A stretch of 14,681 bases of DNA, from contig DKBS01000072.1 in NCBI GenBank assembly GCA_002451275.1, positions 1 through 14,681 on the forward strand, read 5' to 3'. The position numbers and the translations under genes were made by a program. This document shows, in pieces, positions 6,908-14,681 of the stretch. Source of the DNA: Planctomycetaceae bacterium UBA6894. Its GTDB lineage: Bacteria > Planctomycetota > Planctomycetia > Gemmatales > Gemmataceae. The notes below the pieces were generated by a model that had not been told where the DNA came from, did no database searches, and saw nothing but the letters and a program-made list of their open reading frames with translations. Each line of letters begins with the position of its first letter. Position 1 is the stretch's first letter.

Positions 6908-7285
6908 ATGGCTCCAAAGCATTCACCCCGGTTTGAGAAACTGTGCGAGGAGGCTCGCGCGGTTGTTCACGAGTGTACCACCGAGGAACTGGTTGCCCGC
7001 CAAAAGGCCGGGGAGAAACCGATCCTGATCGATGTCCGGGAGGAGAGCGAATTCGCCCGCGATCATCTGCCGGGGGCCTGTCACATCGGCAAGGGGATCA
7101 TCGAGCGGGATATCGAGCAGGCATATCCGAATCTGGACACTGAGTTGGTCCTCTATTGCGGTGGGGGCTACCGATCCGCGCTGGCGGCTGAAAACCTCCA
7201 GCGGATGGGGTACTCCAACATCATTTCCCTGGCGGGTGGCTACCGTGGCTGGAAGGATCGGGGTCTGCCCCTGGTGAATTCCTGA
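6908..7285 (+). CDS. Single-domain rhodanese-like sulfurtransferase
   Basis: A 125-residue protein with one rhodanese domain. ILIDVREESEF is the first rhodanese signature, followed by a HLPGACHIGKGIIE block. The active-site loop is CGGGYRS with nucleophilic Cys84 and Arg89, the C-x4-R arrangement of sulfur-accepting rhodaneses, and LAGGYRGWKDRGLPL closes the domain. Such proteins carry persulfide sulfur in cyanide detoxification, thiolation or redox signalling; the partner is not evident here. No signal peptide is seen, so a cytosolic location is expected. An AGGAG site lies 7 nt before the ATG. It sits 73 bp after the xylose isomerase gene and 41 bp before the acyltransferase gene, consistent with a shared transcript. 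Confidence 0.93.
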   Translation: MAPKHSPRFEKLCEEARAVVHECTTEELVARQKAGEKPILIDVREESEFARDHLPGACHIGKGIIERDIEQAYPNLDTELVLYCGGGYRSALAAENLQRMGYSNIISLAGGYRGWKDRGLPLVNS

Positions 7286-7326
7286 ATCGAATTTTCGCCG
7301 CAAAGCGACCCCGGGAGCCGCAAGAC

Positions 7327-9129
7327 ATGGACCAGTCCAGCCGCGTTCTCTGCAGGTTTTCCCTGGGTCTGGCACAAACCGCCCGCTGGTTTGCCTTGGC
7401 CTGGATTGCCGGCGGGTTGATCCGCCCTGAGGTGGTGGCCCAGCCCCAATCCCCGGGCCTGATCCTGTATGGTCATCTGGGCTTTTTTCTAGGCCCGATC
7501 CTTGCGGCTTTCCTGTTTCTGATCATCGACAAACAAGGCGTCCCACGCCTTGCATTGTTGCCCGGGATCATTTCCATGCTGGGGGCCTGGTGGGCTCATG
7601 CCCGCCAACCGGTGGATCAGCAGGGGCTTTTCCTGCCTGCCTTCGCGTTGGCTTGGCTGTCGATGACGGCTTGGCGCCTGGAGGCCGACATGGCCCTGGT
7701 GCCTTGGCGCCATCTGTCGCGCGAAAGGGCCATGCGGTTGGTGCCGGCCATTGCTGCCGCGACGGCTGCGATCTATTGCCGCTGGGACCATGGTGACTGG
7801 CAGCCCGCCATGCTGGATACCCTTGCCTACACGCTGCCTTGGCTGGCTCTCCTTCCGGTGGCGATGGTGCATGGCGAGTCCCGCCCGCCTGCCAAACGAT
7901 CGCTTCCTTGGCCCGATGGCTGGGAGTCCGAGGGTCTCTCAAATGGATTCGGGCCGGCGAGTCTGGCCTGGGTCATGTCGGTGGTGGCCCTGCTCGCCCG
8001 GGGAACTGATCCGTTGGGTGCGGGTTGGGTGCTGGCTGTGGGGTGTGGGGCCCTGTCCGGGGCCTTGGTGAATGTGCTTGCCAGCCAACCCGAACGCCAG
8101 ACGGGCTGGTTGCCCATAGGCATGGCATTGTTTGCGTGCGGCTTGCTGTTGTTTTGGCCCTGCGGTGCCTGGTGCCCCTTTGCCTCGGGTGTCAGCGCGT
8201 TCGGCCTTTCCCTGGCTGCATCCGCGTGGCTTTGCTGCCGCGCCCCGCGAGTTCCCTACCAGCCCCGTCCCTGGTTTTTCTACTGGATTTACCCTTGGAT
8301 GTTGACTGTCCCGATGGCTCATGGCCCCCTGGTGTTGGATCTGGGGCGTTTCTCCTGGGCTTGGATTGCCTTGGTGCTCATGGTGCTTGCCGCTTTTTTG
8401 GCTTGGGAGCTTAAACGGTCCACCATCGAGCTATTTCTTGAAATGGCCCTGCTGCCGTCCTATCGTTTCCGGACGGCCGGTCCCGGCATGGATGCCCTGC
8501 CTGCGGCCGGGCCGGTGTTGCTGGTCTCGAATCACACCACTTACACCGATCCATTTTGGATAGGCAAGGTGCTGCCCCGCCGGTTTATCCCCATGATGAC
8601 CAGCGTCTTTTATGATTTGCCGGGGATCCGATTCCTGATGAAGGATGTGGTGGGGGCCATTCGTGTGCCCGCCGCGCTGGCCCGCAAGACCGCCCCGGAG
8701 TTGGACGAGGCTTCCGCCGTCCTGGAAAAGGGCGGCGTGGTCCTGATTTTTCCCGAGGGCACCCTTCGCAGGTTGGAAGAACCAGCCACCAAGCTGTTCG
8801 GGCGAGGTGTTGCCATGCTGGTTCAAAAGCATCCCGATGCCACTGTCATCCCTGTCTGGATAGAAGGGGGCTGGGGGGCCTACTTCAGCTATGCCGGCGG
8901 CCCGCCCGGCAAGAACAAAAAACGCGATTTCAACCGGCAAATCCGGTTGGCCTTCGGTCAACCATTGACCTTCACCGCCGAGGAGTTGGCGGACCAGCGC
9001 ATCCTGCGTCGCCGTTTGAGGTCCGAGGTGCACGCCTGCCGGGGTTTGCTGGGGCTGGAGATTCCGAAAGACAAGCCGGGGGCAGCCCCGGATCCGGAAG
9101 GAAACGCTGGCGAAAACCTGGATGGGTGA
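7327..9129 (+). CDS. Polytopic membrane domain fused to a PlsC-type acyltransferase
   Basis: A 600-residue inner-membrane protein. Residues about 15-375 contain roughly 12 hydrophobic segments, a count compatible with a degenerate major-facilitator (MFS) transporter, although I see no clear MFS loop signature. Residues about 380-560 form a lysophospholipid acyltransferase (LPLAT/PlsC) domain: the catalytic NHTTYTD motif with His403 and Asp408, and the substrate-binding FPEGT motif at 475-479. The tail is charged and Pro/Gly-rich. The layout recalls LplT-Aas fusions, in which an MFS lysolipid flippase is joined to an acyltransferase, but the AMP-binding acyl-ACP synthetase domain of Aas is missing. 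The likely role is acylation of a lysophospholipid or another membrane-bound acceptor. GGGAG lies 9 nt before the ATG. It ends the plus-strand cluster, 17 bp from the convergent kinase gene. Confidence 0.88.
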   Translation: MDQSSRVLCRFSLGLAQTARWFALAWIAGGLIRPEVVAQPQSPGLILYGHLGFFLGPILAAFLFLIIDKQGVPRLALLPGIISMLGAWWAHARQPVDQQGLFLPAFALAWLSMTAWRLEADMALVPWRHLSRERAMRLVPAIAAATAAIYCRWDHGDWQPAMLDTLAYTLPWLALLPVAMVHGESRPPAKRSLPWPDGWESEGLSNGFGPASLAWVMSVVALLARGTDPLGAGWVLAVGCGALSGALVNVLASQPERQTGWLPIGMALFACGLLLFWPCGAWCPFASGVSAFGLSLAASAWLCCRAPRVPYQPRPWFFYWIYPWMLTVPMAHGPLVLDLGRFSWAWIALVLMVLAAFLAWELKRSTIELFLEMALLPSYRFRTAGPGMDALPAAGPVLLVSNHTTYTDPFWIGKVLPRRFIPMMTSVFYDLPGIRFLMKDVVGAIRVPAALARKTAPELDEASAVLEKGGVVLIFPEGTLRRLEEPATKLFGRGVAMLVQKHPDATVIPVWIEGGWGAYFSYAGGPPGKNKKRDFNRQIRLAFGQPLTFTAEELADQRILRRRLRSEVHACRGLLGLEIPKDKPGAAPDPEGNAGENLDG

Positions 9130-9146
9130 TTCAAGCCGTCCGGTGG

Positions 9147-10184
9147 TTAGGCCCGGCTGAGAGCGTTTCTCAGTTCGGTAGGGGTAGCCGTCCCCGTGGT
9201 CCCAATCTTTTGCACGGTGATCGAGGCCACCAGGCAGCCCAGGGCCGCCGCCTCCACGGGATTCAGTCCGCTGGTCCTTCCCAAAACAATCCCCGCACTG
9301 GTGCTGTCCCCGGCTCCCACCGGGTCAATCGGCCCGGCAACTTTCAGTCCGGGAACTCGTTCCAGAGTCGCACCAGCCTCCGGTGCGACCAGAATGCCCT
9401 CTTCAGCCCGGGTGCAATAAACCGGTGCGCCCTGCTTGGCCAGTGCCCGAACCGCCTCCTCCAATTTCTGATCGCTAGCCGAGTCGGGCAGGCCTGTGGC
9501 TCGCAGCGTTTCCCGTTTGTTAGGCTTCAACGCCAGATTGCGGAAAACGGCTATCCGTTCACGACTGTCAGCCAGGGTGACCACCTTGGGAAATTGTTGT
9601 GCCAGGCCCGCCAAATGATGGGCCATGTCGTCGGTGATCACACCGGTGGTGGGATCGCCCACCTGGTCGAGGATGATCACGCCATCCAGGGTGGGCCACA
9701 GGGCGGTGATTTTTTTCTTCAGTTCCGCAATCACGGAAGGTGGGGTTTCCTGACGGTTGCGGATGTCCAGTCGGTTGCCTTCCACCGGTTCCTTGCCCGG
9801 ATGCAAGTGCATCGGCTTGGTGTAGGTGGGCGTCCTTCGCTCGGGGGTGGTGACCAGGTGGTCGGTTAAGACGCCGGGGGTCTTGCGCAGAGCCTGCAAC
9901 AGTTCGTAACCTTCGCCATCGTCACCTATGAATGCCACCGGAAGGATGGTTCCCACCCCCAAAGCGGACAGGTTGTTGATGACGGTTCCGGCTGCACCCG
10001 GGGAGGCGATCAACCGCGCAACCTGGAACGCGATCTCCCCCGTCTCGATCGAATCCTCGTCCAGCGCCCGGTCGATATGCAGGTACCGATCCAGGAACAG
10101 GTCACCCACCACCGCGATGCGTAAATCCCTCGCCTTGCCCAGTGCCATTTCCAGTTTTTCTTGGGTCAAAGGAAAACGGGTCAT
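9147..10184 (-). CDS. PfkB-family sugar kinase, HldA/RfaE-like
   Basis: A 345-residue cytosolic ribokinase-fold kinase. IAVVGDLFLDRY (23-34) is the N-terminal strand and substrate-binding Asp region in the form seen in heptose-7-phosphate kinases (HldA/RfaE domain 1). SPGAAGTVINNLSALG (61-76) corresponds to the PGGAANVA..LAALG block of that family, and DPVGAGDST (287-295) holds the ATP-anion hole and the catalytic base Asp293. No nucleotidyltransferase domain is fused, unlike bifunctional HldE. The ATG at 10184 overlaps the TGA of the upstream gene as ATGA and has AGGAAAGG just before it. A longer frame reaching 10379 only runs into the neighbouring gene. Tight coupling with the DHS-like gene suggests a shared pathway. 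The substrate is unknown; a heptose or another sugar phosphate is an inference. Confidence 0.88.
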   Translation of the reverse strand: MTRFPLTQEKLEMALGKARDLRIAVVGDLFLDRYLHIDRALDEDSIETGEIAFQVARLIASPGAAGTVINNLSALGVGTILPVAFIGDDGEGYELLQALRKTPGVLTDHLVTTPERRTPTYTKPMHLHPGKEPVEGNRLDIRNRQETPPSVIAELKKKITALWPTLDGVIILDQVGDPTTGVITDDMAHHLAGLAQQFPKVVTLADSRERIAVFRNLALKPNKRETLRATGLPDSASDQKLEEAVRALAKQGAPVYCTRAEEGILVAPEAGATLERVPGLKVAGPIDPVGAGDSTSAGIVLGRTSGLNPVEAAALGCLVASITVQKIGTTGTATPTELRNALSRA

Positions 10185-11179
10185 ACCTTTCCTTCCCCCA
10201 ATGGATTGGCCGGATTGCTTTTGGCTGCCTGTGCGGCGTGGCGCAGACCCACCACCGTGTCGCGATGGTCGCCTTGCACATAATGACTTTCCCCGCCGTC
10301 CGCCACGGTGCGCACCAGGATGGTTTTCCAGGGGCGGTAGTAGTAGCGCGGGTCGCTCTTGGGAGCTTGCGCTTTCCAATCGTTGCCCAAAGCCATCAGG
10401 TCGAACACGGCTGTGCAGAAGTGGGCAATCTTCTCTCCCTTTTGCAACGCCACATTCCGGGCCATGGCCAGTGCCTTCAGGTAAACTTCCGGTCCCATCA
10501 CCGCGCTTCCCAGGTTGAGCAGTGCGCCCTCTTCCAGATCCTGGACCAATTTGGTGAACACCAGGAAATCGGTGTAACTTGCCGCCCCGAAGGCCGCCCC
10601 GTCACAGGTTGGATGCTCATGCAGGATGTCCTGGCCGATCCCCACATGCACCGTCACTGGGATTTGACGCTTGTAGGCCTGCGCCAGCAGCGAAATATCC
10701 TTGTTGGGAAAATCCCCTTCCAAAATCTCCCGGCCAAGGGCCTCGCCAATGCCCATCCCTTCACGGGCGGCTTTCTTCACCACCTCGTTGATCCGACCGG
10801 TTTCCGTCCACAGGCCGAACTCGCCGGTGCGGATGTACCGGGCAACACTTTCCGTGCTGGCGCCTATCAGGGCGAATTCCCAGTCATGAATTGGCCCCGC
10901 GCCATTCAGGGCGATACCGGTGATGTGGCCGGAATCCATCAGGTCGATCAGGTGGGGCACCACCCCGGCGCGAATCACATGGGCCCCCATCACCCACAGG
11001 CGAGCGCGGTTGCCGCGCCGGGCGTGCTCGAGCCATTGGCCGATCCGCGGGATGGCCGGATCGAGATCGGGTCGCGGCGGAGTTTCCAGCGGTACCAGGC
11101 ACGACTTGTCCAGATCGTTTTGCCGCAACGCAAGAGGCTGGATTTTCAACTGGGCTCGGTCGAACTGGGGGTATGGCAT
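10181..11179 (-). CDS. Deoxyhypusine-synthase-like protein of unknown function
   Basis: This 332-residue protein resembles a bacterial family distantly related to deoxyhypusine synthase (DHS), an NAD-dependent enzyme. Shared features include IALNGAGPIHDWE (89-101) where DHS has its TTAGG..ED glycine motif, AYKRQIPVTVHVGIGQDILH (168-187) matching the IPV strand and GS.GD region, LNLGSAVMGPEVYLKA (221-236) matching the LGGG.VKH motif, and RPWKTI (282-287) where Lys285 may correspond to the catalytic WGK lysine. These alignments are by eye. Bacteria lack the eukaryotic eIF5A target, so another substrate is expected. I recall relatives (the Geobacter GSU2086 group) beside heptose kinase genes, which fits the downstream PfkB gene here. 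An AGGAA site lies 5 nt before the ATG at 11179. Function is unassigned. Confidence 0.8.
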   Translation of the reverse strand: MPYPQFDRAQLKIQPLALRQNDLDKSCLVPLETPPRPDLDPAIPRIGQWLEHARRGNRARLWVMGAHVIRAGVVPHLIDLMDSGHITGIALNGAGPIHDWEFALIGASTESVARYIRTGEFGLWTETGRINEVVKKAAREGMGIGEALGREILEGDFPNKDISLLAQAYKRQIPVTVHVGIGQDILHEHPTCDGAAFGAASYTDFLVFTKLVQDLEEGALLNLGSAVMGPEVYLKALAMARNVALQKGEKIAHFCTAVFDLMALGNDWKAQAPKSDPRYYYRPWKTILVRTVADGGESHYVQGDHRDTVVGLRHAAQAAKSNPANPLGEGKV

Positions 11180-11211
11180 GAGCTTTCCTGTTCTGGGCGT
11201 AGATTCGCCAG

Positions 11212-11241
11212 ACTATACCAAAACACCCCTCGGCATGTCGG
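11212..11241 (-). promoter_or_regulatory. Candidate promoter of the DHS-like/kinase operon
   Basis: On the minus strand TATAGT (11212-11217) is preceded after 18 bp by CCGACA (11236-11241), which matches the last four bases of the -35 consensus. Transcription would start near 11205, about 25 nt before the start codon. The site lies downstream of the strong terminator of the preceding gene, so some promoter is required in this interval. Confidence 0.45.
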
Positions 11242-11255
11242 CGTGCGGCGATGCC

Positions 11256-11292
11256 AAAAAGCAAGCCTCACCGAATATGGGGTGAGGCTTGC
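11256..11292 (-). terminator. Strong intrinsic terminator of the PVC-type cytochrome gene
   Basis: A perfect 12-bp stem (GCAAGCCTCACC with GGTGAGGCTTGC, arms 11261-11272 and 11281-11292) closes an 8-nt loop and, on the minus strand, is followed at once by five T residues (11256-11260). It begins 28 nt after the stop codon of the 1110-residue gene and separates it from the DHS-like operon. Confidence 0.9.
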
Positions 11293-11319
11293 AAAGGGAG
11301 TTGGCCAAACGGATGACTT

Positions 11320-14300
11320 TTATCGGAGCGACTTCAAAAACTCCACCACATCCCGCAGTTCGCGTCGGCTCATTTTCTTTGACAAATCGGCAGGCATGGC
11401 GCTGGGGCCGCTGGAACGTTCCTCAATCTCTTTCTTGGGGATCTTCAACTCTACCCCCTCGGCGGTGACCAACTTCAGGGAGTCGGCATCCTCGCCCCGC
11501 AGCACGCCCGTCACGGTCTTGCCGTTGGTCAATTCCACCACGACTGATTGATACCCCTCGGCGATGGCCTTCGAGGGTTCGACAATACTTTCCAGAAGGT
11601 AGCGGGGGTCTTTCTTTCCGCCCAACCCATCCAGGGACGGGCCGACGATGCCGCCGGTGCCGCCGACCTGGTGGCAGCGCAGGCAACTCAGTTCGGCCTT
11701 TTGCAAAAACACCCGCTTGCCCGCCTCGGCGTCGCCGCCTTGCAGGCAATCGTCAAAGCCTACCGATTCCAGTTTTTTCTTGACCGCATCGGTGGCCAGG
11801 TTGGGCCTGGCTTCCAGTGCCTCACGCAATTCGACCATCAGTTCGGGTTCGAGCTTGCTCTCCACCATCTTGCCGGCCAGTTCGGCAAGTCTCTGGTTCC
11901 TGGCAGGACTCTCCTTGGTTGCCAAGCCGCGGATGATTGCCTGGGCCTCCACTGGGGTTGCCCAGGCATTTCCATCCGGGTGGTTGATGAAATCCAGATC
12001 GTCGCTTCGTTTCAGCCTCCAAAAATAGGCCTGTGCCCTCACTTTGGGTGTCTTGTCTTTCATCAAGCCGTTCAGTTTTTCATCCAGCAGTTTTCCATCC
12101 AGTTCCGCCAGGCCGTCTATAGCCTCCACCCGCGCGTTGGCCGCTTGGGACTCATCGGTTGCAATGCCTGCCAAAGCGGGCGCCAGATCCTTCAGGCCCA
12201 ATTTGCCTGCCGCCTTCACCACGGCGCTGCGCAGCTTGGCGGGGCCAGCCATTAGGCTTCCCAGATTGGACCGGATGGCATCGGCCGCATCGGCCTGCTT
12301 CCCCGCCGGGCCCGGTCTCCATAGGCCGCTCAGGGAATCACGCCCGATTGGCTGGGACCATTGCTCCAAAATTTCAATCGCCTCGACGCGTGTCAACTCG
12401 CTGGCGGTGGCCCTCGCCGCGTGGCTGGCGATCGCTTTGGCGGCCTCTGCGGTGCCCAACCTGCGATGCGCTACCAAGGACCTGCGAATCGCCGGATCCG
12501 TCGCGCCCGGCTTGGTCAACTGGCCTGCGAGGGAAGGCAGGTTGCTTTCGGCGGCGGTGTCATAGACTGCGCGCGCGGCTTCGGTCGCCACCTGCGAATC
12601 CGAGTCTTCAAGCAGCCTGGTCCACAGTTCGGCGGGCACCTTTTCCCCCGCCCGTCGCAGCGCCAAAACAGCGGCCAAGCGCGCTGCCGCAGAGGAATCC
12701 TGCGCTGCCTTGGCCCAGGCCGGTTCACCCGCCGCGGCCAGGGCCATCACAAAAGTGTGGCGCAACACCAGATCGGTGTTGTTGTTCTTCCGCAACATGT
12801 TGATGACTCGTTCAGCGCCCGCATCCGACTTTAGCCGGGCTAGTGACAGGGCCGCCTTGCTGCTCACCCGCGGTTCGGAGTCTTCCAGCAAGGCCAACAA
12901 GGTGCTTTCCGTGCCGGGGATGTCCCCCAGTACCCGGGCCACCTGCATCCGCACATCCGATTCCGGGTCCTTGCTCAGGGCCACCAGCTTGGCAAACGCC
13001 TCACGGCTCCCGGCTTCAGCTTCCAGGGCGCCCTTTCGCGCTTTCATGCGCAGGCTGTGTCCAAGTCCCCACACCGCATGCATGCGTGCCCGGGAGGAAC
13101 CGTTGGACCCCGCTTCCATCAATTTTCCAAGTTCGTGCTGTTCCGAAAGGGCCAAATGCGACTCGGTGCGCACCCTGCGGTCCGGATGATCCAGCAGCTT
13201 GACCAAGGTGTCTGGGCCGGCCTTTTCCAAACCGGTTTTCAACAGGTCGGCGGTCTCTTTCACCCGGGGGTTGGCGTGGGCTTTCGTGTCCCGAATCGCA
13301 TAGATGCGTCCCTTGGTCGGCTGGCCCCAGCCATCAATCCAGTCACTCACCACCACTTCACCCCATGGGGCGAAGTCCACATCCGTCACCAGCAGGGATG
13401 ACAAAAACTGTTCACGCTTGTCAAACTTGTAGCCCGCACCATCCCGCTGGTTCCAGATGGCATGGATGCCGCTACCGCCAGGACCGCCCCTGAAGTCGCA
13501 CAGCAGGAACACGCCGTCATAGCGGGGAGCCAGCCCGGTTCCCGGGTAGGCTGCCAGTCCCGAGGGACCTGCACCCACATTGGCCAGGGGTGGCAGGATG
13601 TAGGCCGGTTGGTCGGCGTTGCGGGGCTTCCACATGTTTTCCAGGTTCCATGCGCCGCGCGCCATCGGCTTTTCCAGGAACTGCCAGCCGATGCGCCAGC
13701 CCGAGTCGCTTCCCTCCACCAGGTGCACCCAGCGTGCCTGGTCACCGCCATCGGAGTTGTTGTCCCCGGTGAACAATTCTCCCGTGTCGTCAAACGCCAG
13801 TTCCTGTGGATTGCGCAGCCCCATCGCGAACAGCTCCAGGTGGCTGCCATCGGGCTCGCAGCGCAGGACGGCGCCGGTGTCGGGCAGGTCGATTTTTTTG
13901 CCGTCCGGCAGATTCACCGACAGGCCCCGGTCGCCAATGCTGAAATAGATTCGCCCGTCCATTCCCAGAACCAGTCCGTGCATATCGTGGCCCAGAAAGC
14001 CGACATGCACGCCGTACCCGCTTGAGAGCTTGCGCCTGCCAGCCGCCGGGGCCAGCCTGCCCGTGTCATCCAACTGCCACAGGTCGGGAATGCAGGTGTA
14101 GAAAACTTTGCCGTTGCGGGCCAAAACACCTGAGCCAATCCCATCGACCCGGTTCTTGAAGCCGTCGGCAAACACCTCGGACTGGTCCGCCACCCCGTCC
14201 CCGTCGCTATCCACCACCAGTTTCACCCGGTCATGGTGGATGCCGTATTCATCCGCCTTGTCCTTCAATTTGTCCTTGTACATGCGGTCCCGATCTTCCA

Positions 14301-14652
14301 CTGTTCGGCAGGCCAGGTCAGCGTCCAGCCAGTCCATGTGGTTGCGGATATCGGTCACACCCGCATGCAACCGGAAAGTCTCGGCCACGAAACATCTACC
14401 TTTGTTATCCAAGGTGAATGCCACCGGGTTGGCAAGCAATGGTTCCGCCGCCCAGAGCCTAGCCTCCATCCCCTCTGCCACCTTGAACCGTTTGATGGCA
14501 TTCGCGCCTTCGTTTGAGGGGCCGGCAACCTTCGGGGAATAGGGTTTGCCTTCAGCCGGCTTGGTTAACGGGGCCGCTGTCCTGACCGGTTCACCAGCCC
14601 GCAAAAGTGCAACTCCGGTCCAAAGGGCTAAAAGGAGGGCGATAAATCGCAT
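11320..14652 (-). CDS. Secreted PVC-type propeller/HEAT/cytochrome c multidomain protein
   Basis: A 1110-residue exported protein with the architecture characteristic of planctomycetes and verrucomicrobia. A signal peptide (1-19 or 20, ending LLRA-G) is followed by an N-terminal domain (about 45-450) of the PVC membrane-bound dehydrogenase/sugar-dehydrogenase-like beta-propeller type, with a Ca-binding-like DSDGDGVAD loop near 147-155. A helical HEAT-like repeat region follows (about 480-960). The C-terminal haem domain has CLRCH (990-994) with His994 as proximal ligand and Met1086 in SAMPADL as the likely distal ligand, and ends in the usual VVEFLKSL. The family is thought to act in periplasmic or surface-bound oxidation with electron transfer, but substrates are not established. 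The start lies 29 bp from the window edge with only a weak GAGAAG ribosome site, so its promoter is mostly outside. It is monocistronic on its 3' side because of the terminator. Confidence 0.93.
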   Translation of the reverse strand: MRFIALLLALWTGVALLRAGEPVRTAAPLTKPAEGKPYSPKVAGPSNEGANAIKRFKVAEGMEARLWAAEPLLANPVAFTLDNKGRCFVAETFRLHAGVTDIRNHMDWLDADLACRTVEDRDRMYKDKLKDKADEYGIHHDRVKLVVDSDGDGVADQSEVFADGFKNRVDGIGSGVLARNGKVFYTCIPDLWQLDDTGRLAPAAGRRKLSSGYGVHVGFLGHDMHGLVLGMDGRIYFSIGDRGLSVNLPDGKKIDLPDTGAVLRCEPDGSHLELFAMGLRNPQELAFDDTGELFTGDNNSDGGDQARWVHLVEGSDSGWRIGWQFLEKPMARGAWNLENMWKPRNADQPAYILPPLANVGAGPSGLAAYPGTGLAPRYDGVFLLCDFRGGPGGSGIHAIWNQRDGAGYKFDKREQFLSSLLVTDVDFAPWGEVVVSDWIDGWGQPTKGRIYAIRDTKAHANPRVKETADLLKTGLEKAGPDTLVKLLDHPDRRVRTESHLALSEQHELGKLMEAGSNGSSRARMHAVWGLGHSLRMKARKGALEAEAGSREAFAKLVALSKDPESDVRMQVARVLGDIPGTESTLLALLEDSEPRVSSKAALSLARLKSDAGAERVINMLRKNNNTDLVLRHTFVMALAAAGEPAWAKAAQDSSAAARLAAVLALRRAGEKVPAELWTRLLEDSDSQVATEAARAVYDTAAESNLPSLAGQLTKPGATDPAIRRSLVAHRRLGTAEAAKAIASHAARATASELTRVEAIEILEQWSQPIGRDSLSGLWRPGPAGKQADAADAIRSNLGSLMAGPAKLRSAVVKAAGKLGLKDLAPALAGIATDESQAANARVEAIDGLAELDGKLLDEKLNGLMKDKTPKVRAQAYFWRLKRSDDLDFINHPDGNAWATPVEAQAIIRGLATKESPARNQRLAELAGKMVESKLEPELMVELREALEARPNLATDAVKKKLESVGFDDCLQGGDAEAGKRVFLQKAELSCLRCHQVGGTGGIVGPSLDGLGGKKDPRYLLESIVEPSKAIAEGYQSVVVELTNGKTVTGVLRGEDADSLKLVTAEGVELKIPKKEIEERSSGPSAMPADLSKKMSRRELRDVVEFLKSLR

Positions 14653-14681
14653 GGTTTGCTTCTCAAAAAAGGGATGACAAT

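Noticed and set aside
9130..9146. Terminator between the convergent acyltransferase and kinase genes
   Set aside because: The gap is only 17 bp; the nearest pairing (AGCCG with CGGCT) has a long loop and no T-tract on either strand.
10185..10379. 65-codon N-terminal extension of the PfkB kinase
   Set aside because: It overlaps the end of the DHS-like gene, is Arg/Gly/Ser-rich and unlike the family; the ATGA overlap with a ribosome site gives a better start.
10142..11551. 469-codon plus-strand frame across the DHS-like gene and the end of the PVC-type gene
   Set aside because: It runs through two well-supported genes, the operon promoter and the strong terminator, and has no domain-like sequence.
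1..14681. CRISPR array, tRNA or rRNA gene, insertion sequence, or phage or defence genes
   Set aside because: I found no regularly spaced repeats, no tRNA-like TTCGA arm with cloverleaf context, and no transposase, integrase or recognisable defence motif in the frames examined.

Overview
The window looks like an ordinary chromosomal segment of a GC-rich planctomycete, most likely of the Gemmata/Zavarzinella kind. That placement is an inference. It rests on the very long secreted protein at the right end (N-terminal propeller, HEAT repeats, C-terminal CxxCH haem domain), an architecture typical of the PVC superphylum. It also rests on a BamA-type outer-membrane protein with a proline-rich leader, high GC content, and loosely packed genes in mixed orientation. 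I found no rRNA, tRNA, CRISPR array, insertion sequence or phage gene.

Left part, minus strand (1-3600): a secreted fasciclin-domain protein with a recognisable promoter and a palindrome near its start site; a small, unrecognised one-TM protein; and a full-length BamA/Omp85 assembly factor. Two hairpins lie between BamA and the small gene. A 317-bp divergent spacer (3599-3915) carries a perfect 8-bp inverted repeat, other small hairpins and an AT-rich promoter-like stretch.

Middle, plus strand (3916-9129): five co-oriented genes with spacers of 41 to 166 bp. They encode an extended SDR epimerase/dehydrogenase, a PfpI/DJ-1 family protein, a class I xylose isomerase, a single-domain rhodanese, and a 600-residue fusion of a roughly 12-TM domain with a PlsC-type acyltransferase. 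They do not form one obvious pathway. The xylose isomerase keeps every active-site residue I could align except one metal ligand: the position of Asp245 is His, with Asp two residues before it.

Right part, minus strand (9147-14652): a translationally coupled pair (ATGA overlap) of a deoxyhypusine-synthase-like protein and an HldA/RfaE-like PfkB sugar kinase. The pair has its own candidate promoter and is separated by a strong intrinsic terminator from the upstream 1110-residue PVC-type cytochrome/propeller protein. The DHS-like/kinase pair is the best candidate for an under-described pathway. The xylose isomerase substitution is the sharpest single-residue oddity.
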